From: an uncultured Lachnospiraceae bacterium
GTDB lineage: Bacteria; Bacillota; Clostridia; Lachnospirales; Lachnospiraceae
Reading direction: 5' to 3'
DNA: 52,751 bases
Assembly: GCA_902796005.1 (NCBI GenBank)
Contig: CADBNF010000106.1
Coordinates: 1 to 52,751, forward strand
Part shown: piece after piece, positions 18,196-26,514 of the stretch
Numbering within the stretch: the stretch's first letter is position 1
How the letters are laid out: each line of letters begins with the position of its first letter
Notes under the pieces: model-generated
Databases searched by the model: none
What the model was told of the DNA's origin: nothing
The model's input: only the letters and a program-made list of their open reading frames with translations
Program-made: the position numbers and the translations under genes

Positions 18196-18710
18196 CAGTA
18201 CACACCTCCCGCCCATAAAAGGGCACCGATAAAGATAAATACCGCCATACAGACCTTATGTCCCTCCTCCTGATCTGCCAGGTAGGACCGGCGGTTTGCA
18301 AAGCCCTGGGCAAGGGTATCCGCCACATACCGGGAAAATGCCCGGAAACGCTCCTTTACGTTCCCTCCCCCGACCATTTTCGCAAAGGCAAAAACGCCGG
18401 CAAACAGGAAGGAAAACAGCAGCAGATAAAGGACGCTTTTCGCGCCGGTATAGATGCCGCAGACGGCAAACAGCTTGATGTCTCCTGCCCCCAGCATGCG
18501 GAACAGGAAAAGCCAGCCGATAAGCAGGAGAACCAGGAGCACGGCTCCCAGCACGTCCAGCAGGCCGGAAGGGCCGAATAACACGCCCTTTAACACAAGG
18601 CCTGCCCCGGCAAAGGCAAGAAGGTAAAGATTGGGTACTCTTCGGGTCCGCAGGTCAAAAAGGGCTGCGCCTCCCGCAAGGACCAGGATGAGAATTTTCA
18701 GAATCAGCAT
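18195..18710 (-). CDS. tadV: A24 prepilin peptidase, first gene of the Tad operon
   Basis: A 171-residue polytopic membrane protein of the CpaA/TadV type. The catalytic aspartates are in ALFDLRTRRVPN (about 20) and MLGAGDIKLFAVCGIY (about 70-85). It processes the Flp prepilin and pseudopilins. No strong ribosome site lies before ATG 18710, so expression may be modest or rely on the structured leader. Its stop is fused with the tadZ start. Confidence 0.88.
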   Translation of the reverse strand: MLILKILILVLAGGAALFDLRTRRVPNLYLLAFAGAGLVLKGVLFGPSGLLDVLGAVLLVLLLIGWLFLFRMLGAGDIKLFAVCGIYTGAKSVLYLLLFSFLFAGVFAFAKMVGGGNVKERFRAFSRYVADTLAQGFANRRSYLADQEEGHKVCMAVFIFIGALLWAGGVY

Positions 18711-18721
18711 AAGAACGGAGG

Positions 18722-18773
18722 TTCCGGGTCAGACCGGAAAGAAAGGTACGAAAGGGTACGATGAAAGGGTTAC
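18722..18773. repeat. Structured, repeated leader of the Tad operon
   Basis: Between the tad promoter and its first gene are three near-identical direct repeats, AAAGGTACG (18742), AAAGGGTACG (18751) and AAAGGGTTAC (18764). The inverted repeat TTCCGG-N6-CCGGAA (18722-18739) sits just before the start codon. They could bind a regulator or fold over the weak translation start. Confidence 0.45.
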
Positions 18774-18835
18774 ATAAGGAAAGAAGCAAAGAAAACAGAT
18801 ATGTTTTAATTGAGTGTGTTTTATATCTTGATTTA

Positions 18836-18863
18836 ATTATAGCAAAATCCCCGGAGTTGTAAA
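18836..18863 (-). promoter_or_regulatory. Promoter of the Tad pilus operon
   Basis: Read on the minus strand: TTTACA (18863-18858), 16 bases, TATAAT (18841-18836), with TGC immediately before the -10 as an extended -10 element. The predicted start leaves a leader of about 115 bases before the first gene. Confidence 0.7.
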
Positions 18864-18897
18864 GATAAGTTTGGTAAAACCTTTTTTACTGGGAGGC

Positions 18898-18930
18898 AAA
18901 AAAAGCCTGGCTTCTTGACGGAAGCCGGGC
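18898..18930 (-). terminator. Minus-strand terminator upstream of the HIT gene
   Basis: GCCTGGCTTC (18905-18914) pairs with GAAGCCGGGC (18921-18930), with one G-T pair. On the minus strand it is followed by eight T residues less one (A7 at 18898-18904). No minus-strand gene ends nearby except the MFS gene at 19398, so it probably ends MFS transcripts that have run antisense across the HIT gene. Confidence 0.7.
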
Positions 18931-18944
18931 CGGGAGCGTATACT
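18915..18944 (+). promoter_or_regulatory. Promoter of the HIT gene, overlapping an opposing terminator
   Basis: TTGACG (18915-18920), 18 bases, TATACT (18939-18944). The -35 box is exactly the loop of the minus-strand terminator hairpin. Confidence 0.75.
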
Positions 18945-18983
18945 AAAAGCCACAGGAAACAACAAAGAAAGAAGGACAAGCAT

Positions 18984-19394
18984 ATGGATAACTGCATTTT
19001 CTGCAAGATTGCCGGTGGCGAAATTCCCGCTGCCACCCTTTATGAAGATGACGAGTTCAGAGTGATTCTGGACGCAGGCCCCGCCTCAAGAGGGCACGCC
19101 CTGATTCTTCCGAAGGCCCATTACACCGACCTTTTCGAACTGCCGGAGGACCTGGCGGCCAAAGCCGTAAAGCTGGCCAAGAGACTGCTTCCCGCCATGA
19201 AAAAGGCCTTAAACTGCGACGGTTTCCATCTGGTACAGAATAACGGCACCGCTGCAGGACAGACGGTGCCGCATTATCATCTTCATATTATTCCCTGCTA
19301 CGCCGACAAGGGGCCGGCTGCCGTATGGACGCCCGGTGAATGCACCGACGAGGACAGGGAGCTGATTCCGAAGCTGGTAAAGGAAAACCTGTAA
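18984..19394 (+). CDS. HIT family hydrolase (HinT-like)
   Basis: A 136-residue histidine-triad protein that hydrolyses AMP-linked or related nucleotide conjugates. The N-terminal zinc-type pattern CIFCKIAGGEIPAATLYED and the triad VPHYHLHIIP (about 96-105) are clear. ATG 18984 follows AAGGAC at suitable spacing. A TTG-initiated frame 69 bases earlier would start inside the promoter and is rejected. The stop lies 3 bases from that of the convergent MFS gene, leaving no room for a terminator between them. Confidence 0.93.
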   Translation: MDNCIFCKIAGGEIPAATLYEDDEFRVILDAGPASRGHALILPKAHYTDLFELPEDLAAKAVKLAKRLLPAMKKALNCDGFHLVQNNGTAAGQTVPHYHLHIIPCYADKGPAAVWTPGECTDEDRELIPKLVKENL

Positions 19395-19397
19395 AGG

Positions 19398-20609
19398 TTA
19401 TTTCTCTTCCTTCGGCTTTTTCTCGATGCCCACCAGATCCTTACGGATAATGAAGGCATAGATAAAGCTGATGGCCAGCGGAATGATCATGATCAGGTAG
19501 GTATTCGAATAGGACTGCGCCCGGGGTGTACCGTGGGCGATAAAGCCGTCAATCATCGCGCCGGCGATAATCGGGCCGACCAGATTGGCAATATCCACGA
19601 AAATATAGTTTGTGGAGGTGCCCGAACCGCGTCGTTCAATGGGCACCTTCTTCATGGACACGGCCTGGATGGCGGGATAGGCGATGCCGTTGCCCAGGGC
19701 CGAAACCACGGAAACCAGCAGGAAACCGGCCAGGGTATGTACCCGGGCCATCAGGATAAAGGACACGATGTAGATCAGGATACCCGGCAGGATAACCTTG
19801 TCAAAGCCCTTTGTGTCGCTGATTTTGCCGGCGATGGGCCGGATAACCAGCAGGGATACCGCGCTTACGGTAAAGTACAGGCCGATATTCTGCACGTTCA
19901 GGATGTCGGCATAGATGGCGATGTAGGAATAAATCGCGCAGCCGGAAATCATCATGAGCATCATGAGGATGGAATAGGGAATCGCTTCCTTCGCCAGCAT
20001 GCTCTTCAGGCTGATGCGGTAGGGGCGCTTCGGGGTCTGGGCTTCCTTCATGGGAATACAGGTCAGGACGCCGGCGAAAAGCACGATGGCGCCGATCAGG
20101 AAGGAGCGGTTATAGCCGATGGCGGCGCTCATGTTCAGTCCGATGTTCGGGCCGATGGCCTGGGCGATGGACTGGCCGATCATGTATATGCCGATACCGC
20201 TGCCCAGCTTGTCCTCCGGCAGGGCATCTGCCGCCATGGCCAGGCACAGGGGTGTGATGCAGCCCGTGCCGGCACCCTGGATAAGACGGGCGACCACCAG
20301 CACCGGGATGGAATGGGCAGTACTGTAGATAAGGAAGGCAGCCATCACGTCCAGAAGGCAGACGATGAGCAGCTTCTTCTTGCTGAAGGCATCAAAGGCC
20401 GGATTGGAAAACGGCCGGATGGCCAGTGCGGTAATGGTAAACATACTGGAGACGATACCCACGATGGTGGCCGTAGCGCCCAGTGAATCCGCGAATTTCG
20501 GAATCAGGGTGTTCATCATATTCTGTCCGAGACTGATACAGATGTTGGCGACGAATACACTGATAAAGATGGGATTCCATATTTTGTCGATTTTCTGTGT
20601 AGCTTCCAT
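19398..20609 (-). CDS. Major facilitator superfamily transporter
   Basis: A 403-residue protein with about twelve membrane segments. The MFS features are RPFSNPAFDAFSKKKLL in the 2-3 loop, VARLIQGAGTGCITPLCLAM near 110-130, and IRPIAGKISDTKGFDKV, the repeat loop in the second half. The profile resembles the drug/sugar-efflux type (EmrD/AraJ-like); the substrate is not predictable. AAAGGGG precedes the ATG. It converges on the HIT gene and shares a divergent upstream region with the TraX-like gene. Confidence 0.9.
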   Translation of the reverse strand: MEATQKIDKIWNPIFISVFVANICISLGQNMMNTLIPKFADSLGATATIVGIVSSMFTITALAIRPFSNPAFDAFSKKKLLIVCLLDVMAAFLIYSTAHSIPVLVVARLIQGAGTGCITPLCLAMAADALPEDKLGSGIGIYMIGQSIAQAIGPNIGLNMSAAIGYNRSFLIGAIVLFAGVLTCIPMKEAQTPKRPYRISLKSMLAKEAIPYSILMMLMMISGCAIYSYIAIYADILNVQNIGLYFTVSAVSLLVIRPIAGKISDTKGFDKVILPGILIYIVSFILMARVHTLAGFLLVSVVSALGNGIAYPAIQAVSMKKVPIERRGSGTSTNYIFVDIANLVGPIIAGAMIDGFIAHGTPRAQSYSNTYLIMIIPLAISFIYAFIIRKDLVGIEKKPKEEK

Positions 20610-20695
20610 GATTTTTCCCCTTTACTCTATAAAACCGATTCTGCTTGTGCCTTATAGAATAATGCACAACAAAAAGGATTTGCAGGGGAATTTGC

Positions 20696-20735
20696 ACAGA
20701 TCTGTATTGTAAAAATGTGCAGTATGCCCTATATT
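20696..20735 (+). promoter_or_regulatory. Promoter of the TraX-like gene with an adjacent palindrome
   Basis: TTGTAA (20707-20712), 17 bases, TATATT (20730-20735). The 10-bp perfect palindrome ACAGATCTGT (20696-20705) abuts the -35 box, and GCACA/TGTGC arms lie outside it. This fits an operator in the MFS/TraX divergent region. Confidence 0.5.
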
Positions 20736-20776
20736 GATTTGTAGCAGAATTTTAAAAAACCGGAAAGGAGGCAGCC

Positions 20777-21499
20777 ATGTCAGAAAAGAAAGGCCTTGAC
20801 GGCCGCACGCTCAAAATCATAGCTTCCCTGTGCATGCTTGCGGATCATGTCTGCCTGATCCTGTTTTCCAAAAGCCGGGCCGCCTTCTATGTCCGGGGAA
20901 CCATCGGCCGCATTGCCTTCCCGGTCTACGTCTTTCTGCTGACAGAAGGCTTCTTCCATACAAAAAGCCGGACAAAATATATCCTCCGGCTCCTGCTTTT
21001 TTCCCTGATTTCCGACCCCTTCTTCGACCTTGCCTTTTTCGGCCGCTTTCCGGATTTCGGCCACCAGAACGTGTTCTTCACCCTGCTCATCGGCTTTCTG
21101 CTTCTGTACGTGCTGGAAAAAATCCGGGAAAGCTTCGCCCGCCGCAATCCTGAAGAGGCGGCGGCGATTTCCGGAAAATGCTTTCTTCTTCAGCTGCCCT
21201 TCATTGTAGTCTTCATGGCCGGCGCGTATTTCCTGAAAACCGATTACAGCTATCTCGGGGTCTGCGCCGTGGCGGTCATGTATTATTTTAAAAATCTGCC
21301 GCTCAATTACCGGGTCCTGGCGGGCTGCCTGGCCCTTAACCTTCCCCGATTTCACAATATAGGCGCCTTTCTTTCGGTGATCCCATTAAGCTTCTACAAT
21401 TTCAAAAAGGGGCGGATCACAAAAGCGGAGCAGCTGGCCTTCTATGCCTTCTACCCCGCTCATCTTCTTGTTCTCTGGCTTGTTCACCGGCTGCTGTAA
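20777..21499 (+). CDS. TraX family membrane protein
   Basis: A 240-residue polytopic membrane protein. The TraX signature is visible: LDGRTLKIIASLCMLADHV, then GRIAFPVYVFLLTEGFFHT and SLISDPFFDLAF, with seven to eight hydrophobic segments. TraX acetylates F-pilin in E. coli. Chromosomal Firmicutes members resemble small membrane O-acyltransferases of unknown target, perhaps cell-surface polymers. The nearby Tad pilus makes a pilin target conceivable but unproven. GGAAAGGAGG lies before the ATG. Confidence 0.85.
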   Translation: MSEKKGLDGRTLKIIASLCMLADHVCLILFSKSRAAFYVRGTIGRIAFPVYVFLLTEGFFHTKSRTKYILRLLLFSLISDPFFDLAFFGRFPDFGHQNVFFTLLIGFLLLYVLEKIRESFARRNPEEAAAISGKCFLLQLPFIVVFMAGAYFLKTDYSYLGVCAVAVMYYFKNLPLNYRVLAGCLALNLPRFHNIGAFLSVIPLSFYNFKKGRITKAEQLAFYAFYPAHLLVLWLVHRLL

Positions 21500-21502
21500 G
21501 CC

Positions 21503-22426
21503 TCAGCCGTAAAGCACCGGCAGGCTCCTGACCCGCGGGTCAGCGATCCTTGACATGATTTCCGTGCCGTGGGGCTCCAGGAAATCATAATCCAGGGAAG
21601 TAAGCTGCTGCCGTTTCAGCTCCTCCTTCACGTCTATGCAGATCTCCTCCACTGTCCGGGAATTGGCCGGATTCAGCGGCTCGTTAATCAGTCTTTCCAG
21701 CTTCCTCGCCGTCTCCGTCAGCCGCGGCAGCGCAAGGGTGCTCCGGTAGGCCCATTTGTAAAAGGGCATGTACCTGCGGTTGAGCAGGTGCAGGACGGAG
21801 CAGGTCGCCTTGATAAACTCTCCGAGGGAAAGGAAAACCGCCATGTTTTCCCCTCTTTTCATGGATCTCACATAGTTATATTGTCCCGACTGGGCCATGG
21901 TCACGACCCGGGCCGCAATTTTCTTCTTTCGTACGTCCTCTGGATAAAAATCCTTCAGAGCCTGACGCATTTTCTCAAAGCTGCTGCCGCTGGTATGGAA
22001 AAGCTTTCCGTTGGTACAGACGGCATAGGAGGTTTCCGGCGCGTAAAACCATTCCATATTTGACGTGGGAATGGCTTTCAGGCCGATAAACCGGTAATAG
22101 AAGCTGCCGGTTTCCAGCACCCCTGTCCTTCCGGCACCCTGGGCGGTCACATTCCTTGCGGAAAAGCCCTCATAATGAAAATCCAGCGCATTGTAGGCTT
22201 CTGCCAGGGCAGGGCCTTCGGCTTTATATAAATCCTCGGGCAGCCACATGCAGAAGGAAATGCCCCAGTCATGGTCCCGGGAAATCTCATCGTCGAAGCC
22301 CAGGCATTCGGAGCCTTCTCCAACGAGTCCGACGGTTATACTGTTCAAAAGATGGGGAAACTTCTCCTGCAGCATGGGCAGGCCTTTTTCTGCAAAAAAA
22401 GCTTCGGCAAGCTCTAATCCTTTCAT
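21503..22426 (-). CDS. DUF4037 nucleotidyltransferase-like protein
   Basis: A 307-residue cytoplasmic protein starting MKGLELAEAFFAEKGLPMLQ. The segment GLVGEGSECLGFDDEISRDH followed by DWGISFCMWL resembles the acidic nucleotidyltransferase-fold core of DUF4037 proteins, and a helical C-terminal domain follows. Function is unknown; members resemble aminoglycoside-type nucleotidyltransferases. GGAGA precedes the ATG. It converges tail-to-tail with the TraX-like gene, 3 bases apart. Confidence 0.82.
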   Translation of the reverse strand: MKGLELAEAFFAEKGLPMLQEKFPHLLNSITVGLVGEGSECLGFDDEISRDHDWGISFCMWLPEDLYKAEGPALAEAYNALDFHYEGFSARNVTAQGAGRTGVLETGSFYYRFIGLKAIPTSNMEWFYAPETSYAVCTNGKLFHTSGSSFEKMRQALKDFYPEDVRKKKIAARVVTMAQSGQYNYVRSMKRGENMAVFLSLGEFIKATCSVLHLLNRRYMPFYKWAYRSTLALPRLTETARKLERLINEPLNPANSRTVEEICIDVKEELKRQQLTSLDYDFLEPHGTEIMSRIADPRVRSLPVLYG

Positions 22427-22453
22427 ATCGGTCTCCTTACAATGCCTGTTAGA

Positions 22454-22483
22454 GAGAAATCCGGCACCAGGGCCGGATTTCTC
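22454..22483 (-). terminator. Hairpin after the aldehyde dehydrogenase gene
   Basis: GAGAAATCCGGC (22454-22465) pairs perfectly with GCCGGATTTCTC (22472-22483) across a 6-base loop. The 12-bp stem is strong but is followed by TCTAAC, not a T-run. Confidence 0.55.
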
Positions 22484-22559
22484 GAAATTTGAAGATGTAA
22501 TAACTATGATAATACGGACGTGCCAGCACGACGAACCGGCCGCTATTTTGATCCGCTTA

Positions 22560-23891
22560 TTACAGCAGGTAGTTTCCGCCGCCAGCCATGCAGAATCTTC
22601 TTCTTCTTACGAAGGACTGCGGTCCGGTTACGCCTTCACCGGTAGGTGTAGCGATCGTCGGGGAGTTGGTGCCTGATCCGCCGATACCGAATGCGGACAT
22701 GGTGCCGCCGTTCTGTACGAATACGGTGGTGTTGATCAGACGGCCAAAGCTGGTAACATGGTCGATGTTCTTGGACCAGATGGATGCGGAGTGCTTGTTG
22801 TCATGCTCTGCAGCATAGGCAAGGGCCTGGGCTTCCTCGAAGTCCTTACATCTTACAACGGGGATGATGGGCTGCATCTGCTCAACCTGAACATACAGGT
22901 CCTCATTCTTGGCCTCGAAGAATGCCATTCTGGGATCGCCTTCGCAGGGAACGCCGGCTGCCTTAAGGATTACGGAAGCATGCTTACCAACGAAGTTCTT
23001 GTTGGTGGAATAGCTGCCATCCTTGCCCTGAACGATACCAACAGCGGTAACCTTGTCGGCTTCTTCTCTGGTCAGACGACGGTTGCCGTTTCTCTCGAAG
23101 GCATCCATAAGCTGATCAAATACAGCGTCAACGCAGAAGATTTCCTTCTCAGCGATGCAGAGCAGGTTGTTATCGAAGGTAGCGGAAGCAACAAGAGCCT
23201 GAGCACACTTCTCAATATCAGCAGTCTCATCAATAACTGAGGGCGGGTTTCCGGGGCCGGCTGCAACAACCTTCTTGCCTGCGGACATCAGCGTCTTAAC
23301 CATGCCGGGGCCGCCGGTACCAACAAGAAGCTTAACTTCCGGAGCATACATGATGTCGTCCAGGGTCTCCATGGTCGGAACTGCGGGCATGGTGGCTACG
23401 TTTTCGGGGCCGCCTGCATTGATGATGGCCTGGTTTACGCCCTGCAGAGCTGCGGTAGAGCTCTTAACGCCTGCGGGATGGGCATTGAATACAACGGTAT
23501 TGCCGCCTGCCATCATGCAGATAGCGTTGGCGATAATGGTGGCAACAGGATTGGTAACGGGAGTTACTGCACCGATAACACCAAAGGGAGCATAATACTC
23601 AACGGTAAGACCCTGGCTGCCGGCAATAACGCCAACGGGAACAGCCTCGGTTCCGGGTGAAAGCATGATAGCGCCGGTATCCTTGCCAATCTTGTCCTCA
23701 ACACGGCCGTAACCGGTCTCATCGAACTCAAGCTGAGCAAGCTCAGGGATTCTCGGACCCATTTCTTTTCTGATCTGCTCGATGAATCTCTGTCTGTCCT
23801 CCATGGTGTAGTCGTTCATTAACTTCTTCTGCGCAACAGCTGCAGCAGCAACCGCTTCTTTCGCAGTGTCAAAAATACCTAAGTTTCCCAC
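22560..23891 (-). CDS. CoA-acylating aldehyde dehydrogenase (PduP/EutE-like)
   Basis: A 443-residue NAD-dependent enzyme converting acetaldehyde or another short aldehyde plus CoA to acyl-CoA, or the reverse in fermentation. Rossmann and active-site features include APFGVIGAVTPVTNP, VAAGPGNPPSVID and FDNNLLCIAEKEIFC with the catalytic cysteine. The C-terminus is rich in RRRR and glycine. The N-terminus MGNLGIFDTAKEAVAAAAVA is amphipathic, like the encapsulation peptides of microcompartment enzymes, but no shell genes are present. The start is GTG 23891 with AGGAGG upstream and a strong promoter. Codon choice differs from neighbours (many GTA, GCA, AAC), as in highly expressed genes. Confidence 0.9.
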   Translation of the reverse strand: MGNLGIFDTAKEAVAAAAVAQKKLMNDYTMEDRQRFIEQIRKEMGPRIPELAQLEFDETGYGRVEDKIGKDTGAIMLSPGTEAVPVGVIAGSQGLTVEYYAPFGVIGAVTPVTNPVATIIANAICMMAGGNTVVFNAHPAGVKSSTAALQGVNQAIINAGGPENVATMPAVPTMETLDDIMYAPEVKLLVGTGGPGMVKTLMSAGKKVVAAGPGNPPSVIDETADIEKCAQALVASATFDNNLLCIAEKEIFCVDAVFDQLMDAFERNGNRRLTREEADKVTAVGIVQGKDGSYSTNKNFVGKHASVILKAAGVPCEGDPRMAFFEAKNEDLYVQVEQMQPIIPVVRCKDFEEAQALAYAAEHDNKHSASIWSKNIDHVTSFGRLINTTVFVQNGGTMSAFGIGGSGTNSPTIATPTGEGVTGPQSFVRRRRFCMAGGGNYLL

Positions 23892-23942
23892 GATAAACTA
23901 CCTCCTATCTTCTTTAAGTTACGCGAAACTTATTTCCCTAAT

Positions 23943-23971
23943 ATTATAATATTATCCCTGTCATTTTCCAA
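23943..23971 (-). promoter_or_regulatory. Promoter of the aldehyde dehydrogenase gene
   Basis: Minus strand: TTGGAA (23971-23966), 17 bases, perfect TATAAT (23948-23943), about 50 bases ahead of the GTG start with its AGGAGG site. Confidence 0.7.
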
Positions 23972-24061
23972 TAGGAATTTCAAGAAATTTTAAGATTTTT
24001 CAGCGAAGGGCCGCCTCGGCTGACAAAGAACAGCTCTGACACGCGCCTGCCGCTTCAGGCC

Positions 24062-24982
24062 TTAATCCCGGATATAGACGTTTCTCAGGCCGTCGTAGGT
24101 AATCTTCATGCTGTCCTTAAAGTTGCTGTAGGTCAGGCCCAGCATCTCGGTAATCCGTTTGCCGGAGAAGATTTCGTCCTCTTCGATCCTTAAGGGGAAG
24201 GGAAGGGGGATGCCCTGGGCCTCCACCTCCTCCACCGTCATGTTCTGGACGGTAAAGGGCCTGTCGGCAATCTCCTTAAGCACATTCAGGAAGCTGTCGT
24301 AATCCATCACTTCCTCACCGGCCAGCACGAAGATCTGGTTTGCCGCCTCTTCCTTCTCCACGCAGAGCATGCAGGCAATGGCCACGTCCTTGACGTAGAC
24401 CATACTGAACTTGCCCGTGGCATTGACCGGATGGGGAATGGGCTGACCCTGGTAAATCCGCTGGATGTAGAAGGTCTCCCTGGGCGCATAGTTGTAGGGG
24501 CCGTAGATAAAGGAGGGCCGCAGGATAACCACTTCCGTGCCCTCGCGCTTCTCCGCGCAGGTCACCAGCTCCTTTTCCAGAAGCATTTTCTTGAACAGGT
24601 AATCATCCACGGTTCCGTCTCCCGCCGTGCCCAGCAGGGGCGTGAACTCGTTGCGGACATTGCTGCTCCTGGCTGCAACGTCTGCCGTGGACAGGTAGAT
24701 ATAGCGTTTGAAGCTGCAGGGAATATTCTCGAAAATATCCCTGATGTCCCCGGGCTCGTAGGCACAGAAATCGATGATGGCATCGTATTCCGGCTCCAGC
24801 TTCAGGGTCTTCATCTTTTCGATGTCATGACGGTCGCAGACCACGTCTGTTGTATTCGGATAGGAGGACATGGAATACCTGCCCCTGTTCATCACGGTAA
24901 TCTGGTAATCCTGCCTGGAGGCCAGCATGACAAATACCCTGCCTGCGAAATAGGAACCGCCGATCAGCAGTACTTTTTTCAT
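24062..24982 (-). CDS. NAD-dependent epimerase/dehydratase family protein (extended SDR)
   Basis: A 306-residue Rossmann protein. The nucleotide-binding N-terminus is MKKVLLIGGSYFAGRVFVML. The segment YIYLSTADVAA precedes a catalytic-type Y-x3-K (DYLFKK, about 125-130), and RPSFIYGPYNYAPRE follows. It is likely to act on a nucleotide-sugar or a similar NAD(P)-dependent substrate; the subclass with an isoflavone-reductase-like profile is unassigned. Its own ribosome site GGATGAAC is weak. It lies between the PNPOx-like gene and the aldehyde dehydrogenase gene on the same strand, with separate signals around it. Confidence 0.85.
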   Translation of the reverse strand: MKKVLLIGGSYFAGRVFVMLASRQDYQITVMNRGRYSMSSYPNTTDVVCDRHDIEKMKTLKLEPEYDAIIDFCAYEPGDIRDIFENIPCSFKRYIYLSTADVAARSSNVRNEFTPLLGTAGDGTVDDYLFKKMLLEKELVTCAEKREGTEVVILRPSFIYGPYNYAPRETFYIQRIYQGQPIPHPVNATGKFSMVYVKDVAIACMLCVEKEEAANQIFVLAGEEVMDYDSFLNVLKEIADRPFTVQNMTVEEVEAQGIPLPFPLRIEEDEIFSGKRITEMLGLTYSNFKDSMKITYDGLRNVYIRD

Positions 24983-25041
24983 TGTTCATCCTTTCTCCCG
25001 GAAAGGCCTTCCCGCCTGTGGCGGGCCGGATTTTTCCGGGC

Positions 25042-25077
25042 AAAAAGCCCGGCGAACCTTTAAAAGATCCGCCGGGC
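25042..25077 (-). terminator. Terminator of the PNPOx-like gene
   Basis: On the minus strand GCCCGGCG (25077-25070) pairs with CGCCGGGC (25054-25047) across a 15-base loop and is followed by TTTTT. Confidence 0.8.
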
Positions 25078-25091
25078 AGTTAAAGTTTACG

Positions 25092-25484
25092 TTAGAATTT
25101 TACCACTTTCGGTTCACCGCCGAAGGATTCAAAGGTTGCGGTTGCATCTTCGAAATACAGCACTTCCGTGTTGTCATCGGTTGCAGAATACATGGCCTGA
25201 AGGTTGGGATAAGCATCCAGCATGCTCTGCTTCGCTTCCACCCGCTCATCGGGAATCAGCTTGCCTGCGATACGAACCCATTCGCCGCCGGTAAAGGCAC
25301 AAATCTCAGCCTTGGGATTGGCATGAAGCTGTTTGGATACGTTCTTCACCTTGCCGGTCTGGATGTAGAGCTTGTCTTCGAAAATATTCACGGTGCCGAA
25401 GGCTCTTACTCTGGGCTGGTCGCCATCAACGGTTGCAAGGTAATAGGTGCCTGCTTTTTTCAGAAAATCATATACTTCCTGCAT
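25092..25484 (-). CDS. Pyridoxamine 5'-phosphate oxidase-like FMN-binding protein
   Basis: A 130-residue split-barrel flavoprotein. The hallmarks are YYLATVDGDQPRVRAFGTV at about 14-32, LYIQTGKVKNVSKQLHANPK and a C-terminal YFEDATATFESF. Members of this short Firmicutes family bind FMN or F420-like cofactors and are mostly uncharacterised, so true PNP oxidase activity is unlikely. AGGAGG precedes the ATG, and a terminator follows. Confidence 0.88.
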   Translation of the reverse strand: MQEVYDFLKKAGTYYLATVDGDQPRVRAFGTVNIFEDKLYIQTGKVKNVSKQLHANPKAEICAFTGGEWVRIAGKLIPDERVEAKQSMLDAYPNLQAMYSATDDNTEVLYFEDATATFESFGGEPKVVKF

Positions 25485-25545
25485 GGTAAACCTCCTCTAA
25501 AATAATGGTATTGCTTAAACTGCCGGTAAACCGGCGTTGACTGCC

Positions 25546-26514
25546 TTAGTGAATGGTAACGTACAGGCCGTACTCTTCCATCACGCCCTTGAGGTAGTTC
25601 ATGTACTCATCGGTGGGCGGGGTAGCTTCCATAACGGGGCCGTCGCTGATACGCATATATTTGGTTACACCCAGGTTGTGGTAAGGAAGAAGCTGAACCA
25701 TATCTACGGAATCACCAAGTTCGTTCTTGCAGAATTCCGCAGTGGCGCGGATATTCAGCACGTCATCATTGAACTGGGGAATAACGGGAATACGAATCTG
25801 GAAATGACCGCCGGCCTTGGCAATCTTCTTCGCATTCTCATGGATGATCTCGGTGGGAACACCGGTCACCTGCTGGTGCTTCTTGCTATCCATATGCTTA
25901 AGGTCAAGCAGATACAGATCAACATAGGGAAGAACCTTCTCTACTTCACTCCAGGGAGCGAAGCCGGTGGTATCCAGTGCACAGTGCACGCCGGCTGCCT
26001 TGAGCTCCTTCATAACGGCTGCCACGAAATCGGCCTGGCTTAAAGCCTCGCCGCCGGAAATGGTAACACCGCCGCCGGACTTGTCGTAGAATCTCTTGTC
26101 CTGGAGCAGACGTTTTACCAGACGGTCAACGGTATAGTCCTCGCCGCAGATGTACAGAGCGGTGGGATAGCATACCTCGGCACAGTCGCCGCAGTTGTCG
26201 CAGATATCTCTCTTTACATGTACCATCTGCAGATCGGCACCGGTCAGGGCATCCTTTCTGGTGTCGCCTTCTCTGGCTTCCAGAGCGCCCTTGGTGCAGG
26301 CCTTCAGGCAACGGGAATCACAGCTGGCGGTACCGGTGCAGCGCATGGAAAGCCAGCTCAGCTGGGGATAGAAAGCCTGGGATTCGGGGCTGTGGCACCA
26401 GGGACAGTGTAAGGGACATCCCTTCAGGAAAGCTGTGGTTCTGACACCGGGACCATCCTGTACGGAAAAGCCCTGGATATCATAGAGTCTTCCTGTTAAT
26501 TCTTTTTCTGCCAT
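25546..26514 (-). CDS. Glycyl-radical enzyme activating protein (orphan)
   Basis: A 322-residue radical SAM enzyme that installs the glycyl radical on a partner enzyme. The CxxxCxxC motif is KGCPLHCPWC (C33, C37, C40). A two-cluster ferredoxin insert follows, with C59/C65/C69/C73 and C105/C108/C111/C115 (CDNCGDCAEVC). GGEAL and a full TIM-barrel tail complete it. The insert places it with the activases of choline, glycerol/propanediol or isethionate lyase-type enzymes rather than PflA. No glycyl-radical enzyme gene lies in the window. AAGGAAGGAG precedes the ATG, with its own promoter at 26600-26628. Confidence 0.92.
   Translation of the reverse strand: MAEKELTGRLYDIQGFSVQDGPGVRTTAFLKGCPLHCPWCHSPESQAFYPQLSWLSMRCTGTASCDSRCLKACTKGALEAREGDTRKDALTGADLQMVHVKRDICDNCGDCAEVCYPTALYICGEDYTVDRLVKRLLQDKRFYDKSGGGVTISGGEALSQADFVAAVMKELKAAGVHCALDTTGFAPWSEVEKVLPYVDLYLLDLKHMDSKKHQQVTGVPTEIIHENAKKIAKAGGHFQIRIPVIPQFNDDVLNIRATAEFCKNELGDSVDMVQLLPYHNLGVTKYMRISDGPVMEATPPTDEYMNYLKGVMEEYGLYVTIH

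Noticed and set aside
18711-18983. Riboswitch or tRNA in the Tad/HIT intergenic region
   Set aside because: No known aptamer core or cloverleaf; the region is explained by two promoters, a terminator and short repeats.
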